Shown: in pieces, positions 8,345-15,818 of the stretch
How positions within the stretch are numbered: position 1 is the stretch's first letter
Layout of the letters: every line of letters starts with the position of its first letter
Origin: Cryptosporangium minutisporangium
GTDB taxonomy: Bacteria > Actinomycetota > Actinomycetes > Mycobacteriales > Cryptosporangiaceae
Length of the DNA stretch: 64,000 nucleotides
Direction: 5' to 3'
Assembly (NCBI RefSeq): GCF_039536245.1
Contig: NZ_BAAAYN010000006.1
Coordinates: 186,001-250,000, forward strand
The notes under the pieces: generated by a model
Seen by the model: the letters and a program-made list of their open reading frames with translations, nothing else
Told to the model about the DNA's origin: nothing
Database searches by the model: none
Translations under genes and position numbers: made by a program

Positions 8345-10999
8345 ATGCGCTCCACATCATTCGACCAGGCAGTCGACGCCCTGCGTCTGGCCGAAGCGGA
8401 TCCTGGTCGTTCGGTCGTCGCCGCGACGGCCGTGGCCCGGCGGGCCCGCCGCCAGGGCGAGCACGCCGCCGCGTCGGGGGCCGAGCGCGAGTACGGCATC
8501 GCCGCGCTGCACCTGCGGAACACCGACGTCGCGACGCGCCACCTGCGTGCGGCCGTGGTCCTGGGACGCCGGGCCGGAGAGGTCTCGCTGGTGACGGAGG
8601 CTCGGCTCCGGCTGGCGGCCGTCCTCAACCTGCGCGGGCGCGTCCGCACGGCGCTCCGGGAGATCGAAGCCGCCGCGGCCGAGGCGACCGGGACCGACCG
8701 CGCCCGGGCGCTGGCCCAGCACGGTGCGATCCTGCTCGAGCTCGGCCGGCTCGACGACGCGCGGGGGAGCCTCGATGTCGCGGTGCCCGCGCTGCGTGCC
8801 GCCGGTGACCGCATGTGGCTCAAGCGTGCGCTCGCCAACCGCGGCCTGATCAACGGACGCCGCTTCCGGTTCGACGCGGCGGAGGCCGACCTCACCGAGT
8901 CGCTGCGGATCAACCGCGCGCTGGGCGTCGACCTGTCGGTCGCCTTCCTCCTGCAGAACCTCGGCTGGGTCGACACCCTCCGCGGGGACGTCCCGCGCGC
9001 GCTGCACCGGCTCGACGACGCCGAAGCCCAGCTGCGCAAGCTCGGCGCGCAAGTCGGCCTGCTGCTGGAGGATCGTGCGCTGCTCCTGCTCTCCGCGGGG
9101 ATGACCGGGGAGGCCAGAGCAACGTCGCAAGCATCGGTCGCTGCGCTGGAGCGTGAGCGCCAGCACGTGGCGCTCCCGCGCGTCCGCGTCCTGCTCGCGC
9201 AGGCCGCACTCGCCGAGAGCAGCCCGGACGAAGCCCTGGCCCAGGCCCGGAGGGCGCTCGCGGAATCGGTACGTCAGCGCCGCCCGGAGTGGGCGTCGTT
9301 CGCCCGCTACGTCGTCGCCGCCGCACGAGCGGCCGACGCCGGCGAACGCACCCGAATCTCGGTCGCTGCGCTGCAGCGCACGGCCGTCGCCCTGGACGCC
9401 GCCGGGTGGCCGGACGTCGCGGTGCACGCGTGGCTCCTCACCGCGGAGTTGGCGTTCGAACGCGGACGCACCGACCGAGGCGTCGCAGCGCTGCGCACCG
9501 CGAGCCGGGCCAGGCAGCGGCGTCCGGCCGCCACCCGGACGCTGGGCTGGTACGCCGAGGCCCAGTTGCGGCTACGTCAGGGGCGCCGGCCGGCCGCGCT
9601 GCGGGCAGCCCGCGCCGGCCTGCGCGTGCTCGACGAGCACCGGGCCCGCCTCGGGGCAGCGGACCTCCGCGCCCACAGCGCCGCTCAGCGCGGGGCCCTC
9701 GCCGGGCTCGGTCTGCGGCTGGCCATCGGCGGTGGCCGTGCGTCCGACGTGTTCGCGTGGGCCGAGCGGGGACGCGCCAGCCATCTCCTCCTGCCCCCGC
9801 TCCGTCCGCTCGACGAGGGCGACGACGCAGTCGACCTTGCCGCGCTCCGTGCGGCCGTGGCCGACGTCGATCGGCTCCGGAACGAGGGCGTCGACCCGGC
9901 TCCGGCGCTGCGCCGCCAAGAAGCGCTCGAACGCCGGATCCGGGATCGGGCCCGCCGCCGGCCGGGCAGCACGTCCGCCGAGCCGCTGCCGCCGGTGCGC
10001 GACGCCACGCTGCGCGCTGCGCTCGCCGGATCGACGCTGGTCGAGTACATCGTGTCGGACGGTGCCCTGGGCGCGGTGGTCGTCGCGCCCGCTCGGACGA
10101 CGTGGCACGCGCTGGGCCCGGTCGCACCGATCCGCGGGCTCGTCGATCGGCTGCCGTTCGCGGTGCATCGGTTGGCCTCCGGCCGGGCCACGGTGCTGCC
10201 GTTGCTGCGGGACGCGGCATCCAGGCTGGACCGGCTGCTGCTGGTACCGCTCGCCGCTCACCTCGGGGACGGCCCGGTCGTGGTCGTACCGACCGGACCG
10301 CTGCACTCGTTGCCCTGGTCGTTGCTGCCTTCCTGCGCCGGCCGACCGGTCACGGTGGCGCCCTCCGCGACGCTGTGGCACGCGGCCTCGGCTCCTGTCC
10401 GTTCGTCCGCCGCGCCCTCCGACGCCGTCGTCGTCGCCGGGCCCGGCCTGCCCGGGGCGGAGGACGAAGTGGACGCGGTGGCGGCGATCCACCGCACCAC
10501 GCCCCTGTCCGGTCCCGACGCCCAGGTCGAGACGACGCTCCGGCGGCTGGCCGGCGCCGACGTCGCCCACCTCGCGGCTCACGGCACCATCCACCGGGAG
10601 CACCCCCTGTTCTCCTCGGTTCTGCTCGCCGACGGCCCGCTCACCTGCTACGACCTCGAACGGGTGCGCCCGCTGCCCCGTCTGGTCGTGCTCGCCGGCT
10701 GTGAGACCGGCCGCCACGGCGTCCCAGCCGGTGACGAGCTGATCGGACTGGCGGCGACGCTGCTGGCACGCGGCACCGTCCAGGTCGTCGCCTCCGTCCT
10801 GCCGATCCCCGACGCGGCAACGGCGCCGCTGATGACGTTGTTCCACGAGCGGCTGGCGGCCGGTGCGTCGTCGGCCGTTGCGTTGGCCGAAGCCCAGACC
10901 GCAGTCGCGGGCGAGGGCGGACCCGCTCTGGCAGCTGCTGCCGGTTTCGTCTGCATCGGTGGCGAGTTCCGACTGCGGTCGGCGACCGCAGTCCACTGA
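8345..10999 (+). CDS. TPR-CHAT domain caspase-like peptidase
   Basis: 884 residues from the ATG at 8345; upstream in-frame ATGs at 8234 and 8267 lie in the promoter region and add low-complexity sequence. Roughly the first 500 residues are alpha-helical TPR-type repeats (for example GRLDDARGSLDVAVPALRAAG). The C-terminal ~270 residues are a CHAT domain, a caspase-HetF-type cysteine protease fold. The catalytic dyad is intact: His746 in HLAAHGT and Cys786 in LAGCETG. CHAT proteins act as regulated proteases, for instance in gasdermin and Craspase systems. The TPRs probably sense or bind a partner. It is cytoplasmic and divergent from the subtilase-sigma operon. Confidence 0.9.
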   Translation: MRSTSFDQAVDALRLAEADPGRSVVAATAVARRARRQGEHAAASGAEREYGIAALHLRNTDVATRHLRAAVVLGRRAGEVSLVTEARLRLAAVLNLRGRVRTALREIEAAAAEATGTDRARALAQHGAILLELGRLDDARGSLDVAVPALRAAGDRMWLKRALANRGLINGRRFRFDAAEADLTESLRINRALGVDLSVAFLLQNLGWVDTLRGDVPRALHRLDDAEAQLRKLGAQVGLLLEDRALLLLSAGMTGEARATSQASVAALERERQHVALPRVRVLLAQAALAESSPDEALAQARRALAESVRQRRPEWASFARYVVAAARAADAGERTRISVAALQRTAVALDAAGWPDVAVHAWLLTAELAFERGRTDRGVAALRTASRARQRRPAATRTLGWYAEAQLRLRQGRRPAALRAARAGLRVLDEHRARLGAADLRAHSAAQRGALAGLGLRLAIGGGRASDVFAWAERGRASHLLLPPLRPLDEGDDAVDLAALRAAVADVDRLRNEGVDPAPALRRQEALERRIRDRARRRPGSTSAEPLPPVRDATLRAALAGSTLVEYIVSDGALGAVVVAPARTTWHALGPVAPIRGLVDRLPFAVHRLASGRATVLPLLRDAASRLDRLLLVPLAAHLGDGPVVVVPTGPLHSLPWSLLPSCAGRPVTVAPSATLWHAASAPVRSSAAPSDAVVVAGPGLPGAEDEVDAVAAIHRTTPLSGPDAQVETTLRRLAGADVAHLAAHGTIHREHPLFSSVLLADGPLTCYDLERVRPLPRLVVLAGCETGRHGVPAGDELIGLAATLLARGTVQVVASVLPIPDAATAPLMTLFHERLAAGASSAVALAEAQTAVAGEGGPALAAAAGFVCIGGEFRLRSATAVH
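10971..10993 (+). terminator. Hairpin at the end of the CHAT gene
   Basis: A perfect 10-base stem (10971-10980 with 10984-10993) and a GGC loop ends four bases before the CHAT stop codon. Its position suggests a terminator or processing signal separating CHAT from the SARP gene. The stem also encodes the last residues of the protein. Confidence 0.5.
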
Positions 11000-11052
11000 A
11001 AACCGGCATCTGTCTGTATCAGGGGTCCGTCGGCTTCCTCTGGGTCGCGTAA

Positions 11053-11075
11053 CCGGTGAGCGCAGCGCGCACCGG
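11053..11075. promoter_or_regulatory. Imperfect palindrome upstream of the SARP gene
   Basis: A 23-base near-palindrome with CCGGTG and CACCGG ends lies about 20 bases before the SARP start codon. It could be an operator or a 5' untranslated hairpin. No binding protein can be assigned. Confidence 0.3.
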
Positions 11076-11093
11076 AGCGCAGAGGGGGTGGCC

Positions 11094-11876
11094 ATGCACG
11101 TACGCCTGCTGGGGCCGGTCGGGATCGAGACCGCGCAGGCCAGGTTGGTCGTCGGTGGACCGAGAGCCCAGGCGGTGGTCGCCGTCCTGGCGGTGCGGGC
11201 CGGCGAGGTGGTGACCGCGGACTGGCTGATCGACCAGATCTGGGGCGCACAGCCACCGCGGTCGGCCCGCGGTTCGCTCCAGGCTTACGTGTCGCGACTC
11301 CGAGCGGCCGGCGGCTCATCCACCAAGGTGCTGTTGCCTCCGCATCCGCGCGGCTACCGTCTCGACCCGGCGACGGCCAGGATCGACGCCGGTGACTTCG
11401 AACGGCACGCGGCGGCGGCGCTCGTCGCCGCCCGCGCCGGCCGGTGGTGGGAAGCGCTCCGGGCCGCGCAGGACGCCCAGCGCCTGTGGCGGGGGGAGCC
11501 GTTCACCGGGATCGACGCCCCGCTCCTGGCGGTCGAGCGGCACCGGCTGGACGAGATCCGCCGGAACAACCGGCTGACCGAGCTGCGTGCCGACCTGGAA
11601 CTGGCCGGTGCGGCCCAGGTGATCGGGGCGCTGCGGAGCCTCACCACCGACGATCCGTGGGACGAGCGGCCCTGGCAGCTGCTCGTGCTCGCGCTCTACC
11701 GCGGTTCCCGCCAGACCGAGGCTCTCCAGACGGCACGACGGGCCCGCCGGATGCTCGCCGAGGAGCACGGCCTCGATCCGACGCCCGCGCTCGTCCGCCT
11801 CGAGCAACGCATCCTCGCGCACGATCCGGCGCTGTGGGGCGCCGCAGGAGCGCCCGGACGCGAGCTGGCCGGATGA
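11094..11876 (+). CDS. SARP-family (AfsR/BTAD) transcriptional activator
   Basis: 260 residues from the ATG at 11094, which follows AGAGGGGG. The N-terminal ~90 residues form an OmpR-type winged helix (VVTADWLIDQIWG, then GSLQAYVSRLR). Residues ~97-245 form the bacterial transcriptional activator domain (DPWDERPWQLLVLALYRGSRQTEAL). It is a small SARP without NB-ARC or TPR extensions. SARPs activate secondary-metabolite genes by binding heptameric direct repeats. A pair of CTGCAA(C/G) heptamers with a 4-base spacer lies 28 bases downstream, just before the PatG-like protease gene, which makes that gene the likely target. Confidence 0.9.
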   Translation: MHVRLLGPVGIETAQARLVVGGPRAQAVVAVLAVRAGEVVTADWLIDQIWGAQPPRSARGSLQAYVSRLRAAGGSSTKVLLPPHPRGYRLDPATARIDAGDFERHAAAALVAARAGRWWEALRAAQDAQRLWRGEPFTGIDAPLLAVERHRLDEIRRNNRLTELRADLELAGAAQVIGALRSLTTDDPWDERPWQLLVLALYRGSRQTEALQTARRARRMLAEEHGLDPTPALVRLEQRILAHDPALWGAAGAPGRELAG

Positions 11877-11903
11877 CGCCGGCGGCATCGGACCCGCCGA
11901 CCG

Positions 11904-11921
11904 CTGCAACCGCACTGCAAG
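11904..11921 (+). promoter_or_regulatory. Candidate SARP binding site (heptamer direct repeat)
   Basis: CTGCAAC-CGCA-CTGCAAG: two 7-base direct repeats with a 4-base spacer, an 11-base period. This is the spacing known for SARP activator sites. It lies 48 bases before the GTG start of the PatG-like protease and just after the SARP gene. A clear -10 hexamer is not obvious. Confidence 0.5.
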
Positions 11922-11968
11922 TCAGGTCGGCGACCGTCGGACCAACGAAAGCGACGAGGGGAACGAAC

Positions 11969-13972
11969 GTGGACCTAGGACGAGCAGACGACGTGATCGG
12001 CCGGGCGGCAGCCGGGCCGCTCGGCGACGTGTGCGTCGCGGTTCTCGACGGGCCGGTCGACGTTGCTCATCCCGCGCTGGCCGGCGCCGATCTGCGAGTG
12101 ATCGAGAGCCTGGTGCCCAACCGGCCGGGTCCAGGGCCGATGTCGGCGCACGGAACGCACGTGGCCAGCCTGATCTTCGGACGCCCGGGCTCACCCGTCC
12201 GCGGCATCGCACCGCACAGCCGCGGCCTGATCATCCCGGTGTTCGCCGACGACGGCAGCCCGCTGACGCAATGGGACCTGGCACGCGCGATCGAGATCGC
12301 GGTCCGGGAAGGCGCGGACGTGATCAACGTCAGCGGTGGTGAGCGCAGCGCGACCGGCGCGCCGGACGACCTGCTCGCCCGTGCACTGCGGCTCTGCGAG
12401 GACAGCGGCGTGCTGGTCGTCGCGGCGACCGGGAACGACGGCCTCGACGCGGTACAAGTTCCGGCGGCGGTTCCGTCGGTGCTCGCGGTCGGCGCCTGTG
12501 CCGCCGACGGGAAGCCGCTCCCGACCAACAATTGGGGGGAGCCGTACCGGACCAACGGCGTACTGGCCCCGGGGCACGGGTTGGTCGGCGCCGTGCCCGG
12601 GGGCGGCACCGCAGCGCGGTCCGGCAGCAGCTTCGCGGCGCCGGTCGTCACCGGCGCCGCCGCGCTCCTGCTCGCGGCCGCCCGAGGCGCCGGGGCCGAC
12701 CCGACCCCGGCCGCGATCCGCGACGTCGTCCTGCGCACCGCCGCCGACGCTCCGGCGGACGCCGCCGACCACGCGCGCTATCTAGAGGGCCTCCTCGACC
12801 TCGGGGCGGCCTACGAGGCGATCGCCGGGACGCCCGGCCGCCCCGCCGTGAGATCTGTCGAAGGAGATGAGGAATACATGTCGATCACCGATGCCGTCCC
12901 GACCGGAGCACCCGCGCCCGAGGCGGCCGCGCCGGCGACGGGAGTCGTCGCGGCCTGCGCCGACGCCGGGGCGCAGGCGACCTGCGGCTGCACGACCGCG
13001 GCACCCGGCTACGTCTACGCGATCGGCTCGATCGGCTGGGACTTCGGCACGGAGGCCAGGCGGGACGGCTTCATCCAGCAGATGGACGGGCAGGTCGCCC
13101 CGGACGGACGGGAGCTCCCGGGCAACCCGTACGACCCGGCGCAGCTCGCCGCCTACCTCCGGGAGAACCCGTGGGTGTCGGACAAGGTCATCTGGACGGT
13201 CACGCTGGAGGGCCGGACGCCGATCTACGCGCTGGAGGCGGAGGTCCCGTTCGGGATGGACTGGGGCGGCCCGCGCCCGCCCGCGGAGAACGGCGAACCG
13301 TACGACGTGCCGTTCTACCCGCCGGTCTCGGTCGTCCACAAGACGTTCCGCGACGCGATCCTCGGGCAGACCCTCCGCCCGGACAACGCGGACTACGTGG
13401 CCCGGGTGTCGATCCCCGGCACGCTGACCAACCGCACCGTGCGGCTCTTCACCGGACAGCGCGTTCCGGTCGTACAGGTGCACGCCCGCGGCCTCTACAC
13501 GTGGAACGAGGCCGTCCTCGTCAACAGCCTGGTCGAGCAGATCAACTCCGACCGCGCGACGCGGGACGCCACGCCGGTCGACGAGGCCCGGGTGCGGATG
13601 CTGATCCAGGCGTTCCTCGACAAGGTCTACTACCAGTTCCGAAACTTGGGCCAGAGCGGGCCGGACCGGGCGCTGAACTACGCCGCGACCAACGCGTTCG
13701 AGCTGACCCAGGCGCTGGCCAACGGCTTCCTGTCCGGTCGTCTCGTCCCGCACAGCCGGAACGAACCCGAACCGCTCTACGCGCTCGACGACATCACGGT
13801 GGCCAAGAGCCGCTACGAGCGTCCCGACTCGGAGTCCTACGACGTGACGCTCACGTTCATGGACCCGGAGAACGACCGGCAGGCCCGCGTCGCCTACCTG
13901 ATCACCGTCGACGTGAGCGACGTCCTGCCGGTCAGCCTCGACTCCCCCCGTCAGTTCATCATCGGCCGTTAG
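11969..13972 (+). CDS. S8 subtilase fused to a PatG-type cyanobactin maturation C-terminal domain
   Basis: 667 residues from GTG 11969, chosen for its GAGGGG site and because it starts about 25 residues before the catalytic Asp, as in PatA/PatG. An ATG at 11873 overlapping the SARP stop is the alternative. Subtilase domain (1-310): Asp27 in VLDGPVDVAHP, His61 in SAHGTHVASLIFG, oxyanion Asn156, Ser221 in SGSSFAAPVVTG; the LDGPVD form is characteristic of PatA/PatG proteases. A Cys-rich linker (CADAGAQATCGC) leads into the second domain (~345-667), which opens with VYAIGSIGWDFGTEARRD, matching the domain of unknown function at the C-terminus of PatG. PatG cleaves and macrocyclises precursor peptides, so the small genes directly downstream are the natural candidate substrates. 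Any cyclase activity is inference. Confidence 0.88.
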   Translation: MDLGRADDVIGRAAAGPLGDVCVAVLDGPVDVAHPALAGADLRVIESLVPNRPGPGPMSAHGTHVASLIFGRPGSPVRGIAPHSRGLIIPVFADDGSPLTQWDLARAIEIAVREGADVINVSGGERSATGAPDDLLARALRLCEDSGVLVVAATGNDGLDAVQVPAAVPSVLAVGACAADGKPLPTNNWGEPYRTNGVLAPGHGLVGAVPGGGTAARSGSSFAAPVVTGAAALLLAAARGAGADPTPAAIRDVVLRTAADAPADAADHARYLEGLLDLGAAYEAIAGTPGRPAVRSVEGDEEYMSITDAVPTGAPAPEAAAPATGVVAACADAGAQATCGCTTAAPGYVYAIGSIGWDFGTEARRDGFIQQMDGQVAPDGRELPGNPYDPAQLAAYLRENPWVSDKVIWTVTLEGRTPIYALEAEVPFGMDWGGPRPPAENGEPYDVPFYPPVSVVHKTFRDAILGQTLRPDNADYVARVSIPGTLTNRTVRLFTGQRVPVVQVHARGLYTWNEAVLVNSLVEQINSDRATRDATPVDEARVRMLIQAFLDKVYYQFRNLGQSGPDRALNYAATNAFELTQALANGFLSGRLVPHSRNEPEPLYALDDITVAKSRYERPDSESYDVTLTFMDPENDRQARVAYLITVDVSDVLPVSLDSPRQFIIGR

Positions 13973-13981
13973 GAGAACACG

Positions 13982-14170
13982 ATGACCAGCCCATCGATCC
14001 CGAGGCTGCGACCCCCGTCGCCGGTCCGCGGCGTGACGCGTGAGGGAAGCGCGGCACGCCCCGGGGACGGTCCCGGCGTCCGCGCCGCCGCCGTCGACTG
14101 CAGCAAGCTGCGGGGCCTCGCCCGGTCCCTCTGCTACAAGGCGCACTCCGCTCCGACGCTCCCGTTCTGA
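13982..14170 (+). CDS. Small peptide 1, candidate precursor of the PatG-like protease
   Basis: 62 residues; starts 9 bases after the protease stop with an AGGAG site. Residues 9-20 read LRPPSPVRGVTR, which aligns with similar segments in the next two small proteins. A Gly/Pro/Ala-rich middle follows, then a C-terminal segment with two cysteines ten residues apart (DCSKLRGLARSLCYKA) and a tail ending LPF. No family is recognised. The position directly behind the protease, strong ribosome site and leader-like motif make it a plausible precursor peptide. The alternative is a small effector or immunity peptide. Confidence 0.62.
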   Translation: MTSPSIPRLRPPSPVRGVTREGSAARPGDGPGVRAAAVDCSKLRGLARSLCYKAHSAPTLPF

Positions 14171-14215
14171 GCCTCGTTCCCCGTTTCCGTACCGATCCCG
14201 AAAGGACACCCCACC

Positions 14216-14425
14216 ATGAGTGCAACCAACAGCTCCCTTCGCCTGCCGCGCCAGACCCGCGGTATCCACCGTGGCCCCGGCAGCACCGCGGCCGCCGCCG
14301 GCGGCGTCCAGGCCGCAGGTCTCGTAGCCGACCTGGGCCAAACCTTCGACGACTGGACCGGAACGTTCATCCCGCCCGGCGTCCTCGACACGATCGGCGG
14401 CTGGCTCGGCTCGATCTTCAAGTGA
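14216..14425 (+). CDS. Small peptide 2, candidate precursor or amphipathic peptide
   Basis: 69 residues with an AAAGGA ribosome site. Residues 8-19 are LRLPRQTRGIHR, the second copy of the shared N-terminal motif. An Ala/Gly-rich stretch (STAAAAGG) follows. The C-terminal half is hydrophobic and aromatic, ending DTIGGWLGSIFK, which could fold as an amphipathic membrane-active helix. Such layouts occur in bacteriocin-like and ribosomally made peptides. It has no cysteine, unlike peptide 1, so the two could act as a pair. A strong hairpin follows its stop codon. Function is inferred. Confidence 0.62.
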   Translation: MSATNSSLRLPRQTRGIHRGPGSTAAAAGGVQAAGLVADLGQTFDDWTGTFIPPGVLDTIGGWLGSIFK

Positions 14426-14443
14426 CCCGCTCGGCCCGTTGAT

Positions 14444-14492
14444 CCCGGTCCGCTGGCCCCGCTCGCTCGAGGAGTGGGGTCGGCGGACCGGG
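14444..14492 (+). terminator. Hairpin after the peptide genes, possible attenuator
   Basis: Two 17-base arms (14444-14460 and 14476-14492) with two mismatches enclose a 15-base loop between the second and third small genes. A partial terminator here would keep peptides 1 and 2 more abundant than the downstream genes, a common arrangement after precursor peptide genes. Confidence 0.5.
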
Positions 14493-14514
14493 TGCACCCG
14501 GAGAGGTACGCATC

Positions 14515-14703
14515 ATGCCACTGAAACTGCCCGTCCAGCGGTCGGTGGACCGCTCGGCCCGGATCGAACCCTTCACGATTCCCGATTTCGACGTGGCGGG
14601 CGGCGTCGTCGTGGTCACCGGGCTACGGCTGCTCTACGGACCGTACCCCGGCGACCCCGCCCACCTGCTGCGCCCGCTCTGCCTCGGACGGCCACGATGC
14701 TGA
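14515..14703 (+). CDS. Small peptide 3, translationally coupled to the PGB protein
   Basis: 62 residues with a GAGAGG site. It opens with MPLKLPVQRSVDR, a third version of the shared L[RK]LP...R.[IV].R motif. A hydrophobic Gly/Val segment (VAGGVVVVTGL) follows, then a Pro-rich end with two cysteines (PLCLGRPRC). Its last codons overlap the next start codon (ATGCTGA, 14697-14703), so the two genes are probably translated together and the frame is genuinely used. No homologue is recognised. It may be a third substrate, or a chaperone or immunity peptide for the protein encoded next. Confidence 0.6.
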   Translation: MPLKLPVQRSVDRSARIEPFTIPDFDVAGGVVVVTGLRLLYGPYPGDPAHLLRPLCLGRPRC

Positions 14704-15818
14704 CGTCCACGCTCTTCGCCGGGGTCGCCGATCTGGCCGCCGTCGCCGCCGGCCAGCGGACGATCCGCGCGGGGGAGTCCTCGGCGTCGGTCGCGCTGAT
14801 CCAGCAGGCGTTGGTCACTCTCGGATTCGCGCTGCCGAGCGGGGGCGCGGACGGCATCTTCGGCGGTGAGACCGGCACCGTCGTGTCCGCGTTCAAGGTC
14901 GACCGTGGACTGTCCCCGGCCGATCCGGTCGTCGGCAAGGGCACGATGGCCCGGCTGGACCGGGAACTCTCGTTCCTCGACGGCGTAGTGGATCCGACCT
15001 ACGCGACGGACCGGAAGCTGCTCCGCAGCGAACCGTTCACCGCCGGGGTGCTCGATGCCGTCCTGCCCGACCTCGACATCGGGCAGGCGCTCCTGGACAC
15101 GTTGGAGCTCGGCGACAAGCTCTGCTTCTCGATGTCGATGGCGATCCTGGACGCTCCTCAGGTGGCGAGCTTCGTCGGCCGGTTCGTCGAGCCCAAGATC
15201 GAGCAGGATTACTGCAAACAGACCGGGCCCTGCACCGCCGACGACTTCTTCGACACGGTGAACAGCCCGACGCCGTACACGGACTTCCTCCGTGCGCACA
15301 ACCCGACGATCAGCCCGGCGGTCGTCACTGCGGTCGGCTCCCGGTCGCGGCCGGACATCATCAGCCACCGGCCGGGTGCCACCCCGATGTGGTACGAGAT
15401 CAAACCGCTCTCGCCCGGCGGGGTCCGGGACGGGCTGGCCAAGGGCATCGCGCTGAAGCAGATCTACAAGGACAACGGGTTCCCCTACAAGCCGGGCACG
15501 ACCTACCGGCCGAGCAGCGAGATCGAGCTGGGTCACTTCCTCACCCCGCAGGGCGAGGACATCGAGGTGTTCCTCGAGGTGCGACGGCTGTTGCCGGGGT
15601 TGCTCTTCTACCGGCTGTGCCTGCGCGGCGACTACGTCCAGTTCCTCAACCGCGTGCGGGTCGTCGCCGGACTGCTCGCGATCCTGGCCGCGCTCGCGCC
15701 CGAACTGCTGGCGGCCGGTGCTGCGGCCGAGGAGGTGACCGCGTTCCTCGCGCTGCTCCGCGCGGCGGCCACGGCGCTGGGCCTCGGCAGCCTGCCGTCA
15801 CTCGTTCCCGTTCCCTGA
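14697..15818 (+). CDS. Peptidoglycan-binding-like protein with PD-(D/E)xK-like centre and hydrophobic tail
   Basis: 373 residues. Residues ~22-92 form a peptidoglycan-binding type 1 repeat (SVALIQQALVTLGF, then DGIFGGETGTVVSAF). The middle contains RPD220IISH, then WYE234IK236, spaced like the D...ExK core of restriction-endonuclease-fold nucleases seen in polymorphic toxins. The last ~55 residues are strongly hydrophobic (LLAILAALAPELLAAG). No signal peptide is evident. It could be a self-targeting or secreted effector whose activity is restrained by its neighbours, but this is inference; nuclease activity is not shown. Its 3' end overlaps the convergent SDR gene by 21 bases. Confidence 0.68.
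   Translation: MLTSTLFAGVADLAAVAAGQRTIRAGESSASVALIQQALVTLGFALPSGGADGIFGGETGTVVSAFKVDRGLSPADPVVGKGTMARLDRELSFLDGVVDPTYATDRKLLRSEPFTAGVLDAVLPDLDIGQALLDTLELGDKLCFSMSMAILDAPQVASFVGRFVEPKIEQDYCKQTGPCTADDFFDTVNSPTPYTDFLRAHNPTISPAVVTAVGSRSRPDIISHRPGATPMWYEIKPLSPGGVRDGLAKGIALKQIYKDNGFPYKPGTTYRPSSEIELGHFLTPQGEDIEVFLEVRRLLPGLLFYRLCLRGDYVQFLNRVRVVAGLLAILAALAPELLAAGAAAEEVTAFLALLRAAATALGLGSLPSLVPVP

Noticed and set aside
11444-13972. A single 842-codon frame covering the SARP end and the subtilase-PatG protein
   Set aside because: The first ~140 codons are the SARP gene read in another frame. The subtilase fold needs only about 25 residues before its catalytic Asp, and GTG 11969 has a good ribosome site.
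14439-14696. N-terminal extension of the PGB protein back to 14439
   Set aside because: The extension is Arg-rich low-complexity sequence in the frame opposed to peptide 3; ATG 14697 with the ATGCTGA overlap is the natural start.
6035-15818. A canonical cyanobactin biosynthetic cluster
   Set aside because: No YcaO heterocyclase, prenyltransferase or cyanobactin-type leader (LPxQxxPV) is present; only the protease part matches.
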